Source: Methylobacterium crusticola (lineage in GTDB: Bacteria > Pseudomonadota > Alphaproteobacteria > Rhizobiales > Beijerinckiaceae). From it: a stretch of 64,000 nt of DNA. The notes beneath the pieces were generated by a model. That model was not told the DNA's origin. It worked only from the letters and a program-made list of their open reading frames with translations, and ran no database searches. The stretch covers positions 1 through 64,000 of the forward strand of contig NZ_QOWC01000008.1 in the NCBI RefSeq assembly GCF_003574465.1. The letters are read 5' to 3'. This document shows, one piece after another, positions 8,028 through 17,819 of this stretch. How positions within the stretch are numbered: the first letter of the stretch is position 1; the number at the start of each line of letters is the position of its first letter. Both the position numbers and the translations under genes were made by a program.

Positions 8028-8912
8028 TCAATCCCCGGCCTCCTGGAGGCGCACCACGATCTCGGGCAGGTGGGCCGCCCCGTGCCCGGCCTCGGCCACG
8101 CCGCTGAGGGTGGCGAGGACGCCGGAGGCCACGCCGCGCCGCGCGCCGAGATCCTGCGCCATGGCGACGTAGTAGGTCAGGTCCTTGCGGGCGTTCGCGA
8201 TCGTGAACCGCATCGCCGAGGTATCCCGGTCCAGCATGTAGGGCCCGACGCGGTCGAGGGCGGCGCCCGCGCCGCCGCCCTGCCGCAGGACGTCGACGAA
8301 CAGGGCGGGGGCGATCCCGGCCCGCTCGGCGCAGGCCGCCGCCTCGCCGAGCAGGGTGGCGGTCCCCAGGGAGACGAAGTTGTGCAGGAGCTTCAGCGTG
8401 TGGCCGGACCCGGCGGGACCGGCGTGGAAGATGTTCTCGGCGAATGCGCGCAGGAGCGGCAGCGTCTCCGCGAACAGCGCCGCGTCGCCGCCGACGAGCA
8501 GGTTCAGCCGGCCCTCGGCTGCCTCGCGCGGCGTGCGCGTCATCGGCGCGTCGAGGAAGCGGCCGCCGGCCGCCGCGACGGCCGCCGCGACCCGCTCGGT
8601 CGAGCTCGGGACCGCGGTCGAGCAGTCGACGATCACGGTGCCGGGGCGCAGGGCCGTGAGGATCCCGGCCTCGCCCAGGAGCACGTCCTCGACCTCGGGC
8701 GTGCCGGTGACGCACAGGATGACGACCTCGCTCCCCCGGGCGAGGGCGGCCCGGTCGGCGTGGCGCGTCGCGCCCAGGGCGTCGAGGTCGGCCGTGGGCT
8801 GGTTGCCCGGATGGTCGAGGTAGCCGAGGGGCCAGCCCTTGCGGGCGACGTTCAGGGCGATCCCGTGCCCCATCATCCCGACCCCGATGAGGCCCACGCG
8901 CGGCTTCGACAT
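8028..8912 (-). CDS. Beta-hydroxyacid dehydrogenase (3-hydroxyisobutyrate dehydrogenase family)
   Basis: A 294-residue NAD(P)-dependent enzyme that oxidises a beta-hydroxyacid or reduces the semialdehyde, as in 3-hydroxyisobutyrate dehydrogenase or tartronate semialdehyde reductase. The N-terminal Rossmann motif is GLIGVGMMGHGIALNV. The substrate-binding signature DAPMTRTPREA and the catalytic lysine region GSGHTLKLLHNF are intact. The start is ATG 8912, with GGAGAG 6 bp upstream. It is the last gene of the minus-strand arm of the catabolic locus, 23 bp after the isopropylmalate/tartrate-type dehydrogenase, so the two may act in sequence on a hydroxydicarboxylate-derived intermediate (inference). 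The exact substrate is open. Confidence 0.88.
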   Translation of the reverse strand: MSKPRVGLIGVGMMGHGIALNVARKGWPLGYLDHPGNQPTADLDALGATRHADRAALARGSEVVILCVTGTPEVEDVLLGEAGILTALRPGTVIVDCSTAVPSSTERVAAAVAAAGGRFLDAPMTRTPREAAEGRLNLLVGGDAALFAETLPLLRAFAENIFHAGPAGSGHTLKLLHNFVSLGTATLLGEAAACAERAGIAPALFVDVLRQGGGAGAALDRVGPYMLDRDTSAMRFTIANARKDLTYYVAMAQDLGARRGVASGVLATLSGVAEAGHGAAHLPEIVVRLQEAGD

Positions 8913-8935
8913 AGCTTGCTCTCCGGATGCGGTTG

Positions 8936-10021
8936 TCACGCCAACGCACGGCAGACGGCGTCGGTCACCTCGGTGCAGCCCGCCCGCCCGCCGAGGTCGT
9001 GGGGGACGGCGCTTCCCTCGCGCAGCACCGTGCCGACGGCCGCCTCGACCCGCTCGGCCGCCGGCACCAGAGCCGGGTCGGCCCGGGCCTCGGCGAGCCA
9101 GCGCAGCATCATCGCGCCGGACAGGATCGTGGCGACGGGGCTCGCGACGTCGCTACCCGCGATGTCGGGGGCGGAGCCGTGCGCGCCCTGGAACAGGCCG
9201 TGCCGGTCGCCGATCTCGGCGGAGGGCGCGATGCCCATGCCGCCGGCCGTGGCCGCGCCGAGGTCCGAGATGATGTCGCCGAACATGTTCTCGGCCACGA
9301 TCACGTCGTAGAAGTCGGGGCGCTTCAGCAGGTGCACGGTGATCGCGTCGGCGTAGGCGTAGTCGATCGCGACGTCGGGATAGCCGGCGTGCACCTCGTC
9401 GCAGACCGCCCGGAAGAAGGCGTAGGAGCGCAGGATGTTGGCCTTGTCGCAGACCGTGACCCGGCGCTTGCCGTCCCGGGGGGCGCCGTTGCGCGTCCGC
9501 GCGAGGTCGAAGGCGAAGCGGGCCACCCGCTCGGTGCCCTTGCGGGTCACCACGAGGGTGTCGGAGGCGAGCTCGCCGCGCAGCACCACGCCGGCCCCGC
9601 GGCTGGCGTAGAGCCCCTCGGTGTTCTCCCGCACGATGACGTAGTCGATGCCGCCGCCCTCGAAGGCGCGCAGCGGCGACAGCACGCCGGGCAGGAGCTT
9701 CACCGGCCGCACGTTGGCGTAGAGGTCGAGCCGGAAGCGCAGGCGCAGGTGCAGGTCGTTGCCGACCTCGGTCCCGTCCGGGTAGACGATGCCGGGGAGC
9801 CCGGCGGCCCCGTGCAGCACCGCGTCGAGGTCGCGGCAGGCCGCGAAGGTGTCGTCCGGCAGGACGTGCCCGGTCCTCGCGTAGTGGCCGGCGCCGCCCT
9901 CGAGCATCACGAAGTCGAGGTGCTGCGCCCCGCAGGCCTCACTCAGCACCCGGATCGCGGCCCGGGTCACCTCCGGGCCGATCCCGTCGCCCTCGATGGT
10001 CGCGATGCGATAGCTCGCCAT
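8936..10021 (-). CDS. Isocitrate/isopropylmalate/tartrate dehydrogenase family protein
   Basis: A 361-residue NAD-dependent oxidative decarboxylase of the beta-decarboxylating dehydrogenase family. Visible signatures are IATIEGDGIGPEV at the N terminus, the substrate-binding region RENTEGLYASRG, catalytic DKANIL and the metal/cofactor stretch FGDIISDLGAATAGGMG, followed by HGSAPDIAG. The context is catabolic (ABC uptake, SDRs, hydroxyacid dehydrogenase) and no leuC or leuD is adjacent, so a tartrate/malate-type (TtuC-like) role is more likely than leucine synthesis. The ATG at 10021 fits the family N terminus; an upstream frame adds six residues. Confidence 0.88.
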   Translation of the reverse strand: MASYRIATIEGDGIGPEVTRAAIRVLSEACGAQHLDFVMLEGGAGHYARTGHVLPDDTFAACRDLDAVLHGAAGLPGIVYPDGTEVGNDLHLRLRFRLDLYANVRPVKLLPGVLSPLRAFEGGGIDYVIVRENTEGLYASRGAGVVLRGELASDTLVVTRKGTERVARFAFDLARTRNGAPRDGKRRVTVCDKANILRSYAFFRAVCDEVHAGYPDVAIDYAYADAITVHLLKRPDFYDVIVAENMFGDIISDLGAATAGGMGIAPSAEIGDRHGLFQGAHGSAPDIAGSDVASPVATILSGAMMLRWLAEARADPALVPAAERVEAAVGTVLREGSAVPHDLGGRAGCTEVTDAVCRALA

Positions 10022-10142
10022 GCCGGCATTCCCTTGCAAGGACGGAGTGAGAGGCCCGGAGCCGGGCGCCCGCCGGCGGGCCCCCGCGACCGCGGACCCG
10101 CCGCGGCCCCGAGGCCCGGGATTGGGCGGCCGGCGCCCGGGA

Positions 10143-10742
10143 CTACACCCCCGGCTGCGTCGCCGCCATCGAGGGGCGCTGCGCGAAGGCGCCGAACCAC
10201 GCGGCGGTGCGCGGGTGGGTCGAGCGCCAATCCGCCTCGGGGAAGCGGAAGTCGAGGTAGCCGAGGCCGCACGCGAAGGTGACGGTGCCGATGTCGAGCC
10301 GCCCGGCGAGGTCCATGGTCTCCATGCGGTCGACCGCGTCCGTCACCTTGGCGAGCTGCCCGCCGGTCCAGTCGGACCAGCGCAGGGGCTCGGGCCGCAG
10401 CACCGCCTCGTAGCGGGCCAGGAGGGCGGCGCCGAGGAGGCCGTCGCCGAGGGCGGCGTCCGTCAGGTTGCGCCAGCGCGCCGCCCCCGAGCCGAAGAAG
10501 GCCCCGCCCCCGAGGTCGTCGAGGTACTCGCAGATCACCCGGCTGTCGTACAGGACCGTCCCGTCGTCGGTGAAGAAGGTCGGGACCTGCCCGATCGGGT
10601 TGTGCTGCCGGATGCTGGCGTCGCGGGCGACGGGCCCGGCCGCGCTCGGCAGGCGCTCGATCTGGTCCGCGAGGCCGAGCTCGTGGGCGACGACCATGAC
10701 CTTCCGGACGAAGGGCGAGGCGGGGGAGAAGAAGATCTTCAT
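10143..10742 (-). CDS. Glutathione S-transferase family protein
   Basis: A 199-residue GST. The thioredoxin-like N-terminal domain has the catalytic region SPASPFVRKV and the glutathione-binding cis-Pro and Ser segment IGQVPTFFTDDGTVLYDSRV. The C-terminal all-alpha domain ends ...RPSMAATQPGV. It lies between the GntR regulator (71 bp upstream) and the isopropylmalate-type dehydrogenase (120 bp downstream), so it is probably part of the catabolic operon. A glutathione-dependent cleavage or isomerisation step is possible, as in bacterial aryl-ether or maleyl pathways; this cannot be resolved here. Confidence 0.87.
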   Translation of the reverse strand: MKIFFSPASPFVRKVMVVAHELGLADQIERLPSAAGPVARDASIRQHNPIGQVPTFFTDDGTVLYDSRVICEYLDDLGGGAFFGSGAARWRNLTDAALGDGLLGAALLARYEAVLRPEPLRWSDWTGGQLAKVTDAVDRMETMDLAGRLDIGTVTFACGLGYLDFRFPEADWRSTHPRTAAWFGAFAQRPSMAATQPGV

Positions 10743-10813
10743 GGGGGGCGTTGTCCTCGGGGCGTTCTGCCCGGGGACGACGTCCCCGGGGCGTTGGTCG
10801 CGGGTCGGGCGCC

Positions 10814-11512
10814 TCAGCCCGACGCGCCGGCCTGGCCGGTCTGCTGGGACCGGATACGGTGGAAATTGTCGCGCAGGAAGAGGCCCGCGAAGTAGACGTG
10901 CTCGCGCATCAGGTCCTCGGCCCGGGCCGGGTCGCGGGCGAGGAGGGCCGCCAGGATGCGGTGGTGGTCGTCGTGCGAGCGCCGGATCACCCCGTAATCG
11001 TGCCACAGGATCACCCGGTCGGACACGAACGGGATGGCGTGGGTCTGGCGCACGAAGCGCTCGACCCAGGGATTGCCGGACAGCGAGATGATCGCGTCGT
11101 GGAAGCTCTCGTTCATCGCCTGGTAGGGCTGGAGCTCGGCCGGGTCGAGGCGCCCGCCGGCGAGGATGCGGTCCCCGTCAGCGAGGCAGCCGCGCAGGGC
11201 GGCGGCGACGGCGTCGGGGACGCCCCGGGCCGCCGCCAGCCGGCAGGCGAGCCCCTCGATGGCGGCCCGGACCTCGTAGGCCGCGAACACGTCCTGCGCG
11301 CCGAAGCTGCGGACGGCGTAGCCGCGCTTGGGCTGGTAGTCGACCAGCCGCTCGGTGGCGAGGAGCGTGAGCGCCGCCCGCACGGGCGTGCGCGAGACGC
11401 CCAGGCGCGCCGCCAGGGGGACCTCTTCCAGCCGCTCCCCCGCCGGCACGGTCCCGTTCAGGATCCAGCCCCGCAGGATCTCGGTCACGTCCTGGGATCG
11501 CGTTCGCATCAT
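10814..11512 (-). CDS. FadR-type GntR transcriptional regulator
   Basis: A 232-residue regulator: N-terminal winged helix (RGWILNGTVPAGERLEEVPL, LAARLGVSRTPVRAALTLL) and C-terminal FCD all-alpha ligand domain with the metal-type residues around NESFHDAIISLSG and HDDHHRILAALLARD. Regulators of this class typically repress a neighbouring catabolic operon and are released by an organic-acid ligand. Here it heads the minus-strand arm and diverges from the SDR/ABC arm. The start is ATG 11512 or the adjacent ATG 11509; an inverted-repeat half site touches this start, suggesting autoregulation. Confidence 0.9.
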   Translation of the reverse strand: MMRTRSQDVTEILRGWILNGTVPAGERLEEVPLAARLGVSRTPVRAALTLLATERLVDYQPKRGYAVRSFGAQDVFAAYEVRAAIEGLACRLAAARGVPDAVAAALRGCLADGDRILAGGRLDPAELQPYQAMNESFHDAIISLSGNPWVERFVRQTHAIPFVSDRVILWHDYGVIRRSHDDHHRILAALLARDPARAEDLMREHVYFAGLFLRDNFHRIRSQQTGQAGASG

Positions 11513-11584
11513 GGATACATACAGCCGGCCGAGACGCGTTGAAACCGCGAAAATGCCTTGACTGGCGGCGCTCATGTATCCATG
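11511..11584. promoter_or_regulatory. Putative GntR operator pair
   Basis: ATGGATACAT (11511-11520) and its exact inverse ATGTATCCAT (11575-11584) flank the divergent intergenic region between the GntR gene and the first SDR. The first copy overlaps the GntR start codon, the second lies about 34 bp before the SDR start. Their placement and AT-rich sequence in GC-rich DNA suggest binding sites for the adjacent regulator; no consensus proof is available. Confidence 0.5.
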
Positions 11585-11617
11585 AAGCGGATCGGACGCA
11601 ACGACCGGAGAGAATCC

Positions 11618-12376
11618 GTGAGCCGCATCGCGCTCGTGACCGGAGGAGGCCGGGGCATCGGGCAGGAGGTCTGCCGGGTGCTCGCCGGGGCCGGCCTGAC
11701 CGTCGCCGCCGCCGACATCGACGGCGCCGCCGCCGGCCGCACCGCCGCCGACCTGCCCGGGGGCGGCCACACGGGCTACGCCGCCGACGTGGCGGACGAG
11801 GCCTCGGTCGAGACCCTGTTCGCGGCGGCCGAGCGCGACCTCGGGCCGGTCGCCGTCCTGGTCTGCAACGCCGGGAAGCTGCTGCTGCACGAGGGGCGCC
11901 GGCCCCTGATCGCCGAGACGTCGCTCGCCAACTGGCAGGACATGCTGGGCGTGAACGCCACCGGGACCTTCCTGTGCGCCCGCGCCTTCCTGCGCCTGCG
12001 CGCGGGGCGGCCGGTGGCGGACGGGCGCGTCGTCACGGTCTCGTCGGTGGCGGCCCAGCTCGGCGGCTACAACGCGAGCGCGGCCTACATCGCCGCGAAG
12101 GCCGCGGTGATCGGGCTCACCAAGGCCATCGCCCGCGAGGGAGCGCCGCTCGGGATCACCGCGAACGCGGTCGCGCCCGGCCTCATCGACACCGACATGA
12201 TGAAGCTCGCCGCCGGGGGCGCGGGGGCGACGCCCGCCTCCGCGGCCAACGTGCCGCTCGGGCGGCTCGGGCGCCCGCGGGACGTCGCCGAGGCGGTGGC
12301 GTTCCTCGCCTCGCCGGCCTCGGCCTACGTCACCGGCACGACCCTCGACGTCAACGGCGGCTACCGGATGCAGTGA
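11618..12376 (+). CDS. Short-chain dehydrogenase/reductase
   Basis: A 252-residue classical SDR. The cofactor motif TGGGRGIG and the catalytic triad elements SSVAAQ and YIAAK are intact, with the usual NAVAPGLIDTDM and C-terminal TGTTLDVNGGY. It should oxidise an alcohol to a ketone or the reverse with NAD(P). GTG 11618 is chosen because GGAGAG lies 5 bp upstream and the length is standard; ATGs at 11558 and 11582 would add residues and overlap the putative operator. First gene of the plus-strand catabolic arm, 47 bp before the ABC binding protein. Confidence 0.9.
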   Translation: MSRIALVTGGGRGIGQEVCRVLAGAGLTVAAADIDGAAAGRTAADLPGGGHTGYAADVADEASVETLFAAAERDLGPVAVLVCNAGKLLLHEGRRPLIAETSLANWQDMLGVNATGTFLCARAFLRLRAGRPVADGRVVTVSSVAAQLGGYNASAAYIAAKAAVIGLTKAIAREGAPLGITANAVAPGLIDTDMMKLAAGGAGATPASAANVPLGRLGRPRDVAEAVAFLASPASAYVTGTTLDVNGGYRMQ

Positions 12377-12423
12377 CCGCGACGGGACGCGCCGCGCCAA
12401 CAACGATCTCGGAGGAGGAAACG

Positions 12424-13641
12424 ATGACCCGACGCAACGCCCTGCCCCGGCTCGGGGCCGCCCTGGCGGCCGCCCTCGCGCTCGCAGGCCCGGCGCGGGC
12501 GGACGAGCCCGGGCTCACGCCGACGAGCATCCGGATCGGGATGTTCGGCCCGCTCTCGGGCGCCTCGATGGCGTACGGCTTCGACGTGATGAACGCCGCC
12601 CGGATGTACTACGACAAGGTCAACAAGGAGGGCGGCGTCCACGGCCGCCGGATCGAGATCGTCCAGGAGGACGACCGCTGCAACGCCAACGACGTGGTGG
12701 CGGCGGTCAAGAAGCTCGTGGAGCAGGACGGCGTGTTCCTGCTGAACGGGGGCTCCTGCTCGGCCCCGGTCGTCGCCGCCAAGGACTACGTCGTGCGCTC
12801 CGGCGTGCCGTGGGTGATGCTCAACGCCTCGGGCGACGGCGCGCTCTACCCGCCCCAGGCCAACATCTACGGCGCCTTCTCGATCTCGCAGCGCGCCATG
12901 GGCGGGTCGGTGGTCGAGTTCGCCACCAAGGAGCTGAAGGCGAAGAAGATCGCCTACCTGAACCACGACGACGCCTACGGCGCCTGGAACCTCGAGGGCG
13001 CCCGCTTCCAGGCCAAGGACAACGGCGTCGCGCTGATCCCCGAATCGGTGAACCCGGCCATCACCGACGTGACCGCCCCGGTGCTGAAGCTGCGGGCCTC
13101 CGGCGCCGACGCGCTCGTGATCGCCACCTACGCCCGGCCGGCGCAGCTCATCCTCAAGAAGGCGCAGGAACTCGGCTTCAACAAGCCGATCGTCATCGCG
13201 GTGAACGCCATCGCCAACCTGAAGCAGCTCGCCGAGAACGTCGGCTCGAAGGAGGCGTTCCGGAACGTCTACATCGAGGAGGTGCTGGCCGCCAAGCCGG
13301 GCTCCGAGACGCTCGCCTGGATCTACGACCTCTACCGGGCGAGCTACCCCGACCTCGCGGCCAAGCCCGACCACCCGCAGGTCTACATGCCCTACGGCAT
13401 CCCGTCCGCCATGACGGTGGTGCGGGCGCTCCAGGCCGCGGGCCCGAACCCGACCCGCGCCAAGGTGATCGAGGCCCTCGACCGCACCGACATCGACACC
13501 GGTGTCATGGCGGGTCCCATCGTGCTGACGAAGACCGAGCACGCCGGCCAGAAGGCCTCGATCTACTTCAAGTTCGACGGCGAGGGCCTCACCGCCGTCC
13601 CCGGCCGCTTCGCCAGCCGCTGGACCTACCAGGACCAGTAA
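12424..13641 (+). CDS. Branched-chain-type ABC transporter substrate-binding protein
   Basis: A 405-residue periplasmic binding protein of the LivJ/LivK (Peripla_BP_6) family, which collects substrate for the membrane complex encoded downstream. A signal peptide ends near LAGPARADEP; the mature part opens with the family motif IRIGMFGPLSGASMAYG and contains NAARMYYDKVN and QEDDRCNANDVVAAVKKLV. A strong GGAGGAGG lies upstream of ATG 12424. The neighbouring SDRs and flavoprotein suggest the ligand is an organic or aromatic acid rather than an amino acid (inference); family members take both. Confidence 0.93.
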   Translation: MTRRNALPRLGAALAAALALAGPARADEPGLTPTSIRIGMFGPLSGASMAYGFDVMNAARMYYDKVNKEGGVHGRRIEIVQEDDRCNANDVVAAVKKLVEQDGVFLLNGGSCSAPVVAAKDYVVRSGVPWVMLNASGDGALYPPQANIYGAFSISQRAMGGSVVEFATKELKAKKIAYLNHDDAYGAWNLEGARFQAKDNGVALIPESVNPAITDVTAPVLKLRASGADALVIATYARPAQLILKKAQELGFNKPIVIAVNAIANLKQLAENVGSKEAFRNVYIEEVLAAKPGSETLAWIYDLYRASYPDLAAKPDHPQVYMPYGIPSAMTVVRALQAAGPNPTRAKVIEALDRTDIDTGVMAGPIVLTKTEHAGQKASIYFKFDGEGLTAVPGRFASRWTYQDQ

Positions 13642-13698
13642 GGCGCCCCGGCCCGGCGCTGGCCGGGCCGGCCCCCACGCAAACGCCCGGCCGCCCGC

Positions 13699-14601
13699 AT
13701 GGATTCCGACATCGTCCTCCTGTTCCTCCAGCAGGGCATCGCGTCCGGCCTCGTCACGGGCTCGGTCTACGCGCTGCTCGCCATCGCCATCGTGATCGTG
13801 TTCCGCACGACCGACGTCGCGAACTTCGCCGAGGGCGAGTTCTACATGGCGGCCGCCTACTTCGCGTTCTTCCTGATCGCGATCGCGGGCGTCCCGATCT
13901 GGCTCGCCCTGCCCCTCACCCTGGTGGCGGCGGCCCTCGCCGCCGGCCTGTTCCAGCGCGTCGTGCTGCGCCGGGTCGCCGCCGCGCGCGGGGTCGCGGT
14001 CAACCTCGTCATCGCGACGCTCGGCCTGTCCTACGTGCTCAAGGGCCTCGTGCGGGCGACCGGCTTCGGCGACACGCCCCGCACCTTCCCGTCGGTGGTG
14101 CCGGACGGCTCGGTGACCCTCGGTGAGGCCTCGCTGAGCTACCTCGACCTGACGATCCTCGCCGCCGCCCTCGCCGTGATGGCGGCCTTCTTCGCGGTCT
14201 TCAACCTGACCCGGACCGGCCGGGCGATGCGGGCGGTCGGCATGAACCGCCGGGCCGCGCAGCTCGTCGGGATCAACCTCGGCCGCACCGAGAGGCTGGT
14301 CTGGGCCTTCGCGGGCGGCATCTCGTCCGTCGCCGCGATCCTGATCGCCCCGAAGCTCCTGATGACCGCCGAGATGGGCGTCGTCGTCACCCTCGCGTTC
14401 GCGGCCGCGATCGTTGGCGGGTTCACGAGCCTGCCGGGCGCCGTGGTCGGCGGCTTCATCATCGGCGTCGCCGAGAACCTCGTCGGCCTCTTCGTCTCCA
14501 CCCGGGCGATCAACGTCGCTCCGTTCGTGATCATCATGCTGGTCCTGGTCTTCAAGCCGCAAGGGCTGTTCGGCGGCCGTCTCCGGGTGAGGAAGGTATG
14601 A
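13699..14601 (+). CDS. ABC permease, LivH type
   Basis: A 300-residue inner-membrane permease with about eight hydrophobic segments. Typical LivH signatures are QQGIASGLVTGSVYALLAIA at the N terminus, RTGRAMRAVGMNRRAAQLVG (the cytoplasmic coupling loop) and IVGGFTSLPGAVVGGFIIG. It pairs with the LivM-type permease, whose start overlaps this stop by 4 bp. It forms the translocation channel for the binding protein encoded 57 bp upstream. Confidence 0.93.
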   Translation: MDSDIVLLFLQQGIASGLVTGSVYALLAIAIVIVFRTTDVANFAEGEFYMAAAYFAFFLIAIAGVPIWLALPLTLVAAALAAGLFQRVVLRRVAAARGVAVNLVIATLGLSYVLKGLVRATGFGDTPRTFPSVVPDGSVTLGEASLSYLDLTILAAALAVMAAFFAVFNLTRTGRAMRAVGMNRRAAQLVGINLGRTERLVWAFAGGISSVAAILIAPKLLMTAEMGVVVTLAFAAAIVGGFTSLPGAVVGGFIIGVAENLVGLFVSTRAINVAPFVIIMLVLVFKPQGLFGGRLRVRKV

Positions 14602-15515
14602 GCGCGCGCGTCCTCGCCGCCGTCGCGGTCGTCCTCGTCGGGCTCGGCCTGGCGCTGCCGGCGCTCGCCACCGGCTACGTCGTCTACATCGCCAACCTGC
14701 TCCTGGTGTTCGTGGTGCTGTCGCTCGGCCTCCACCTCGTCATCGGCGAGGCCGGCCAGTTCTCGCTCGCGCACGCGGCGTTCTACGGCATCGGCATCTA
14801 CACGGCGGCGCTCTCCTCGAAGGTCCTGGGCCTGCCCTTCCTGGCGGCGCTCCTGGCGGGCGGCGTCCTCGCGGCCCTGTGCGGCCTCGCCATCGGCGTG
14901 CTGTCGCTGCGCATGCGCGACATCTACCTGGCGCTCTCGACCTTCGCCTTCGGCGAGGCGATGCAGTGGGTGTTCCTGAACTGGACGCCGGTCACGGGCG
15001 GGCCGAACGGCCTCGCGATCCCGCCCGCCTCGTTCCTCGGCCGGCCGATCCTGTCCGACAAGGCGGCCTTCCCGGTCGTCGCCGGGGTGACGCTCGTCGT
15101 CATCGCCCTCGTCGCCGGCCTGCACGCCTCGGGCCTCGGGCGCGCCTTCCGGGCCGTGCGCGAGTCCGAGGTCGCGGCCGCCGCCGTCGGCATCGACGTG
15201 CGGCGCACCAAGCTCCTCGCCTTCACGCTGTCGGCGTTCCTCGCCGGCGCGGCGGGCGGGCTGTTCACCACCTTCTCGACCTTCATCCACCCCGACAGCC
15301 TCGGCTTCCAGACCACGATCCTGGTCCTGACCATGATCGTGGTCGGCGGCATCGGGTCGGTCACCGGGGCGGTCGGCGGCGCGGTCGTGTTCGGGCTGGT
15401 CTCTGAGCTCCTGCGCCAGGTCCCGTCCTACCAGGAGGTCATCTACGGCGGCATCCTGATGCTGTTCATGATGTACGCCCCCCGCGGGGTGTTCGCCCTC
15501 GTGGGCCGGCGCTGA
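14598..15515 (+). CDS. ABC permease, LivM type
   Basis: A 305-residue permease, second half of the channel. It has the LivM hallmark GEAGQFSLAHAAFYGIG, the coupling loop SGLGRAFRAVRESEVAAAAV followed by GIDVRRTKLLAFTLSAFLAG, and IVVGGIGSVTGAVGGAV. The ATG overlaps the livH-type stop (ATGA), indicating translational coupling, and the first ATPase gene follows after 12 bp. Confidence 0.93.
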   Translation: MSARVLAAVAVVLVGLGLALPALATGYVVYIANLLLVFVVLSLGLHLVIGEAGQFSLAHAAFYGIGIYTAALSSKVLGLPFLAALLAGGVLAALCGLAIGVLSLRMRDIYLALSTFAFGEAMQWVFLNWTPVTGGPNGLAIPPASFLGRPILSDKAAFPVVAGVTLVVIALVAGLHASGLGRAFRAVRESEVAAAAVGIDVRRTKLLAFTLSAFLAGAAGGLFTTFSTFIHPDSLGFQTTILVLTMIVVGGIGSVTGAVGGAVVFGLVSELLRQVPSYQEVIYGGILMLFMMYAPRGVFALVGRR

Positions 15516-15527
15516 GGAGGGCGCGCG

Positions 15528-16293
15528 ATGGACAGCCACCTCGCCCTCGACCGCATCGTCATGCGCTTCGGCGGCCTCACGGCGGTGAACGGCCTCTCGA
15601 TGAGCGTCGCGCGCGGCGCGATCCACGCGCTCATCGGGCCGAACGGCGCCGGCAAGTCGACGGTGTTCAACTGCGTGTCGCGCATCTACCGCCCGACCGA
15701 GGGACGGATCCGCTTCGAGGGGCGCGACATCACCGGGCTGCCCGCCCACGCGATGGCCGGCCTCGGCATCGCCCGCACCTTCCAGAACCTCGAGCTCTTC
15801 AACGAGCTCACGGTGCTCGAGAACGTGATGCTCGGGGCGTTCTCGCGCCTCGAGACGCGCCTGGTCGAGCGCCTGTGGCCGGCCTCGCCCCGGACCCGCG
15901 CCCGGGCGGAGGAGATCCTGGAGGGGACCGGGCTCGCGGATGTCCGCCACGTGAGGGCGAACGGCCTCGACTTCGGGCGCCAGAAGCTCCTGGAGGTGGC
16001 GCGGGCCCTCGCGCTCTCCCCGAGCCTGCTGCTCCTCGACGAGCCGGCGGCCGGGCTGCGCTCCCGGGAGATCGAGCGGCTCGACACGATCCTGACCGAC
16101 CTCAACCGGGAGCGGGGCATCACCATCCTGCTCGTCGAGCACGTGATGCAGCTCGTGATGTCGATCTCCGACCGGATCACGGTCCTGAGCTTCGGCGAGA
16201 AGATCGCGGAGGGCACGCCCGAGGCGGTGCGCGGCGATCCCCGCGTCATCGAGGCCTATCTCGGCACGAAGCAGGCCGGGGAGGCGACGCACC

Positions 16294-16301
<8 letters not shown>
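15528..16301 (+). CDS. ABC ATP-binding protein, LivG type
   Basis: A 257-residue ATPase. Walker A is GPNGAGKST, the Q-loop region GIARTFQNLELF, Walker B LLLLDEPAAGL, and the H-loop is in VEHVMQLVM. The signature is DFGRQKLLEVARAL, where the usual LSGG is replaced by DFGR, a common LivG variant. The C terminus has VIEAYLG. Overlaps the LivF-type gene by 8 bp. Powers uptake together with it. Confidence 0.93.
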
Positions 16302-17010
<709 letters not shown>

Positions 17011-17065
17011 GGCGCCGATCCGGGCGCGTGACGCGCCGAAACGAGCACCTGAAGCGGAGCCGCCG

Positions 17066-17797
17066 ATGAGCGAGAGACCCTATGCCCTGGTCACCGGGGG
17101 CGCGAGCGGCATCGGCCGCGCCATCACCGGGCGCCTGGCCGAGGACGGCTTCCACGTCGTGGTGGCCGACCTGAACGAAGCGCTCGCCGGCGAGGTCGCG
17201 GCCGGGCTCCGGGCCGGCGGCCTCTCGGCCGAGGCGAGGGGCCTCGACGTCACCGACGAGGCGGCGGTCGCGCGCCTCGTCGCCGACCTGCCGCCCCTGC
17301 GGGCGCTCGTCAACAACGCCGGGCTGTTCCGCGACCGGCCGTTCGAGACGACCGGGGCCGAGGATTTCCGGCGCGCCTACGAGGTCAACACCATCGCGCC
17401 CTTCCTGCTCGCCAAGGCGGCGCTCACCCGGATGGAGGCGGGGGCCCGGATCGTGAACATCGCCTCGCGGGCCTATCTCGGCGCCCGCAACCAGGTGGAT
17501 TACGTCGCCTCGAAGGGCGGCGTGGTCAGCCTGACGCGGGCCCTCGCCATGGAGGTGATCCGCCGCGGCATCCTCGTCAACGCGGTGGCGCCGGGCCTCA
17601 TCGACACGCCGCTCCTGCGCCAGATGACGCCGGAGCGGATCGAGGCGCAGCTCGCCCTGCAGCCGACCGGGCGGGCCGGCCGGCCCGAGGACGTCGCGAA
17701 CGCGGTCTCCTTCCTGGTCTCGCCACGCACCGCGTTCATCACCGGCCAGGTCCTGTTCGTCGACGGCGGCAAGTCCCTCGGCGGCACGGCGGCCTGA
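17066..17797 (+). CDS. Short-chain dehydrogenase/reductase
   Basis: A 243-residue classical SDR with TGGASGIG, the NNAG element (LVNNAGLF) and active-site YVASK preceded by NIASRAY. The C terminus FITGQVLFVDGGKSLGG is typical of FabG-like enzymes. Second of three SDRs in the catabolic locus. A ribosome binding site-like GGAG lies upstream of ATG 17066. It likely handles one redox step on the imported compound; its substrate cannot be inferred. Confidence 0.9.
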   Translation: MSERPYALVTGGASGIGRAITGRLAEDGFHVVVADLNEALAGEVAAGLRAGGLSAEARGLDVTDEAAVARLVADLPPLRALVNNAGLFRDRPFETTGAEDFRRAYEVNTIAPFLLAKAALTRMEAGARIVNIASRAYLGARNQVDYVASKGGVVSLTRALAMEVIRRGILVNAVAPGLIDTPLLRQMTPERIEAQLALQPTGRAGRPEDVANAVSFLVSPRTAFITGQVLFVDGGKSLGGTAA

Positions 17798-17819
17798 ACC
17801 GGCCGCAGGAGGCAACCCC

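Noticed and set aside
7884-9311. Plus-strand gene starting in the AT-richer island
   Set aside because: The first 30 codons look AT-normal, but the frame then runs antisense through the intact hydroxyacid dehydrogenase and its neighbour.
11558-11617. Upstream ATG starts for the first SDR
   Set aside because: They would extend the protein beyond the SDR core, overlap the putative operator and lack a good ribosome binding site; GTG 11618 has GGAGAG at ideal spacing.
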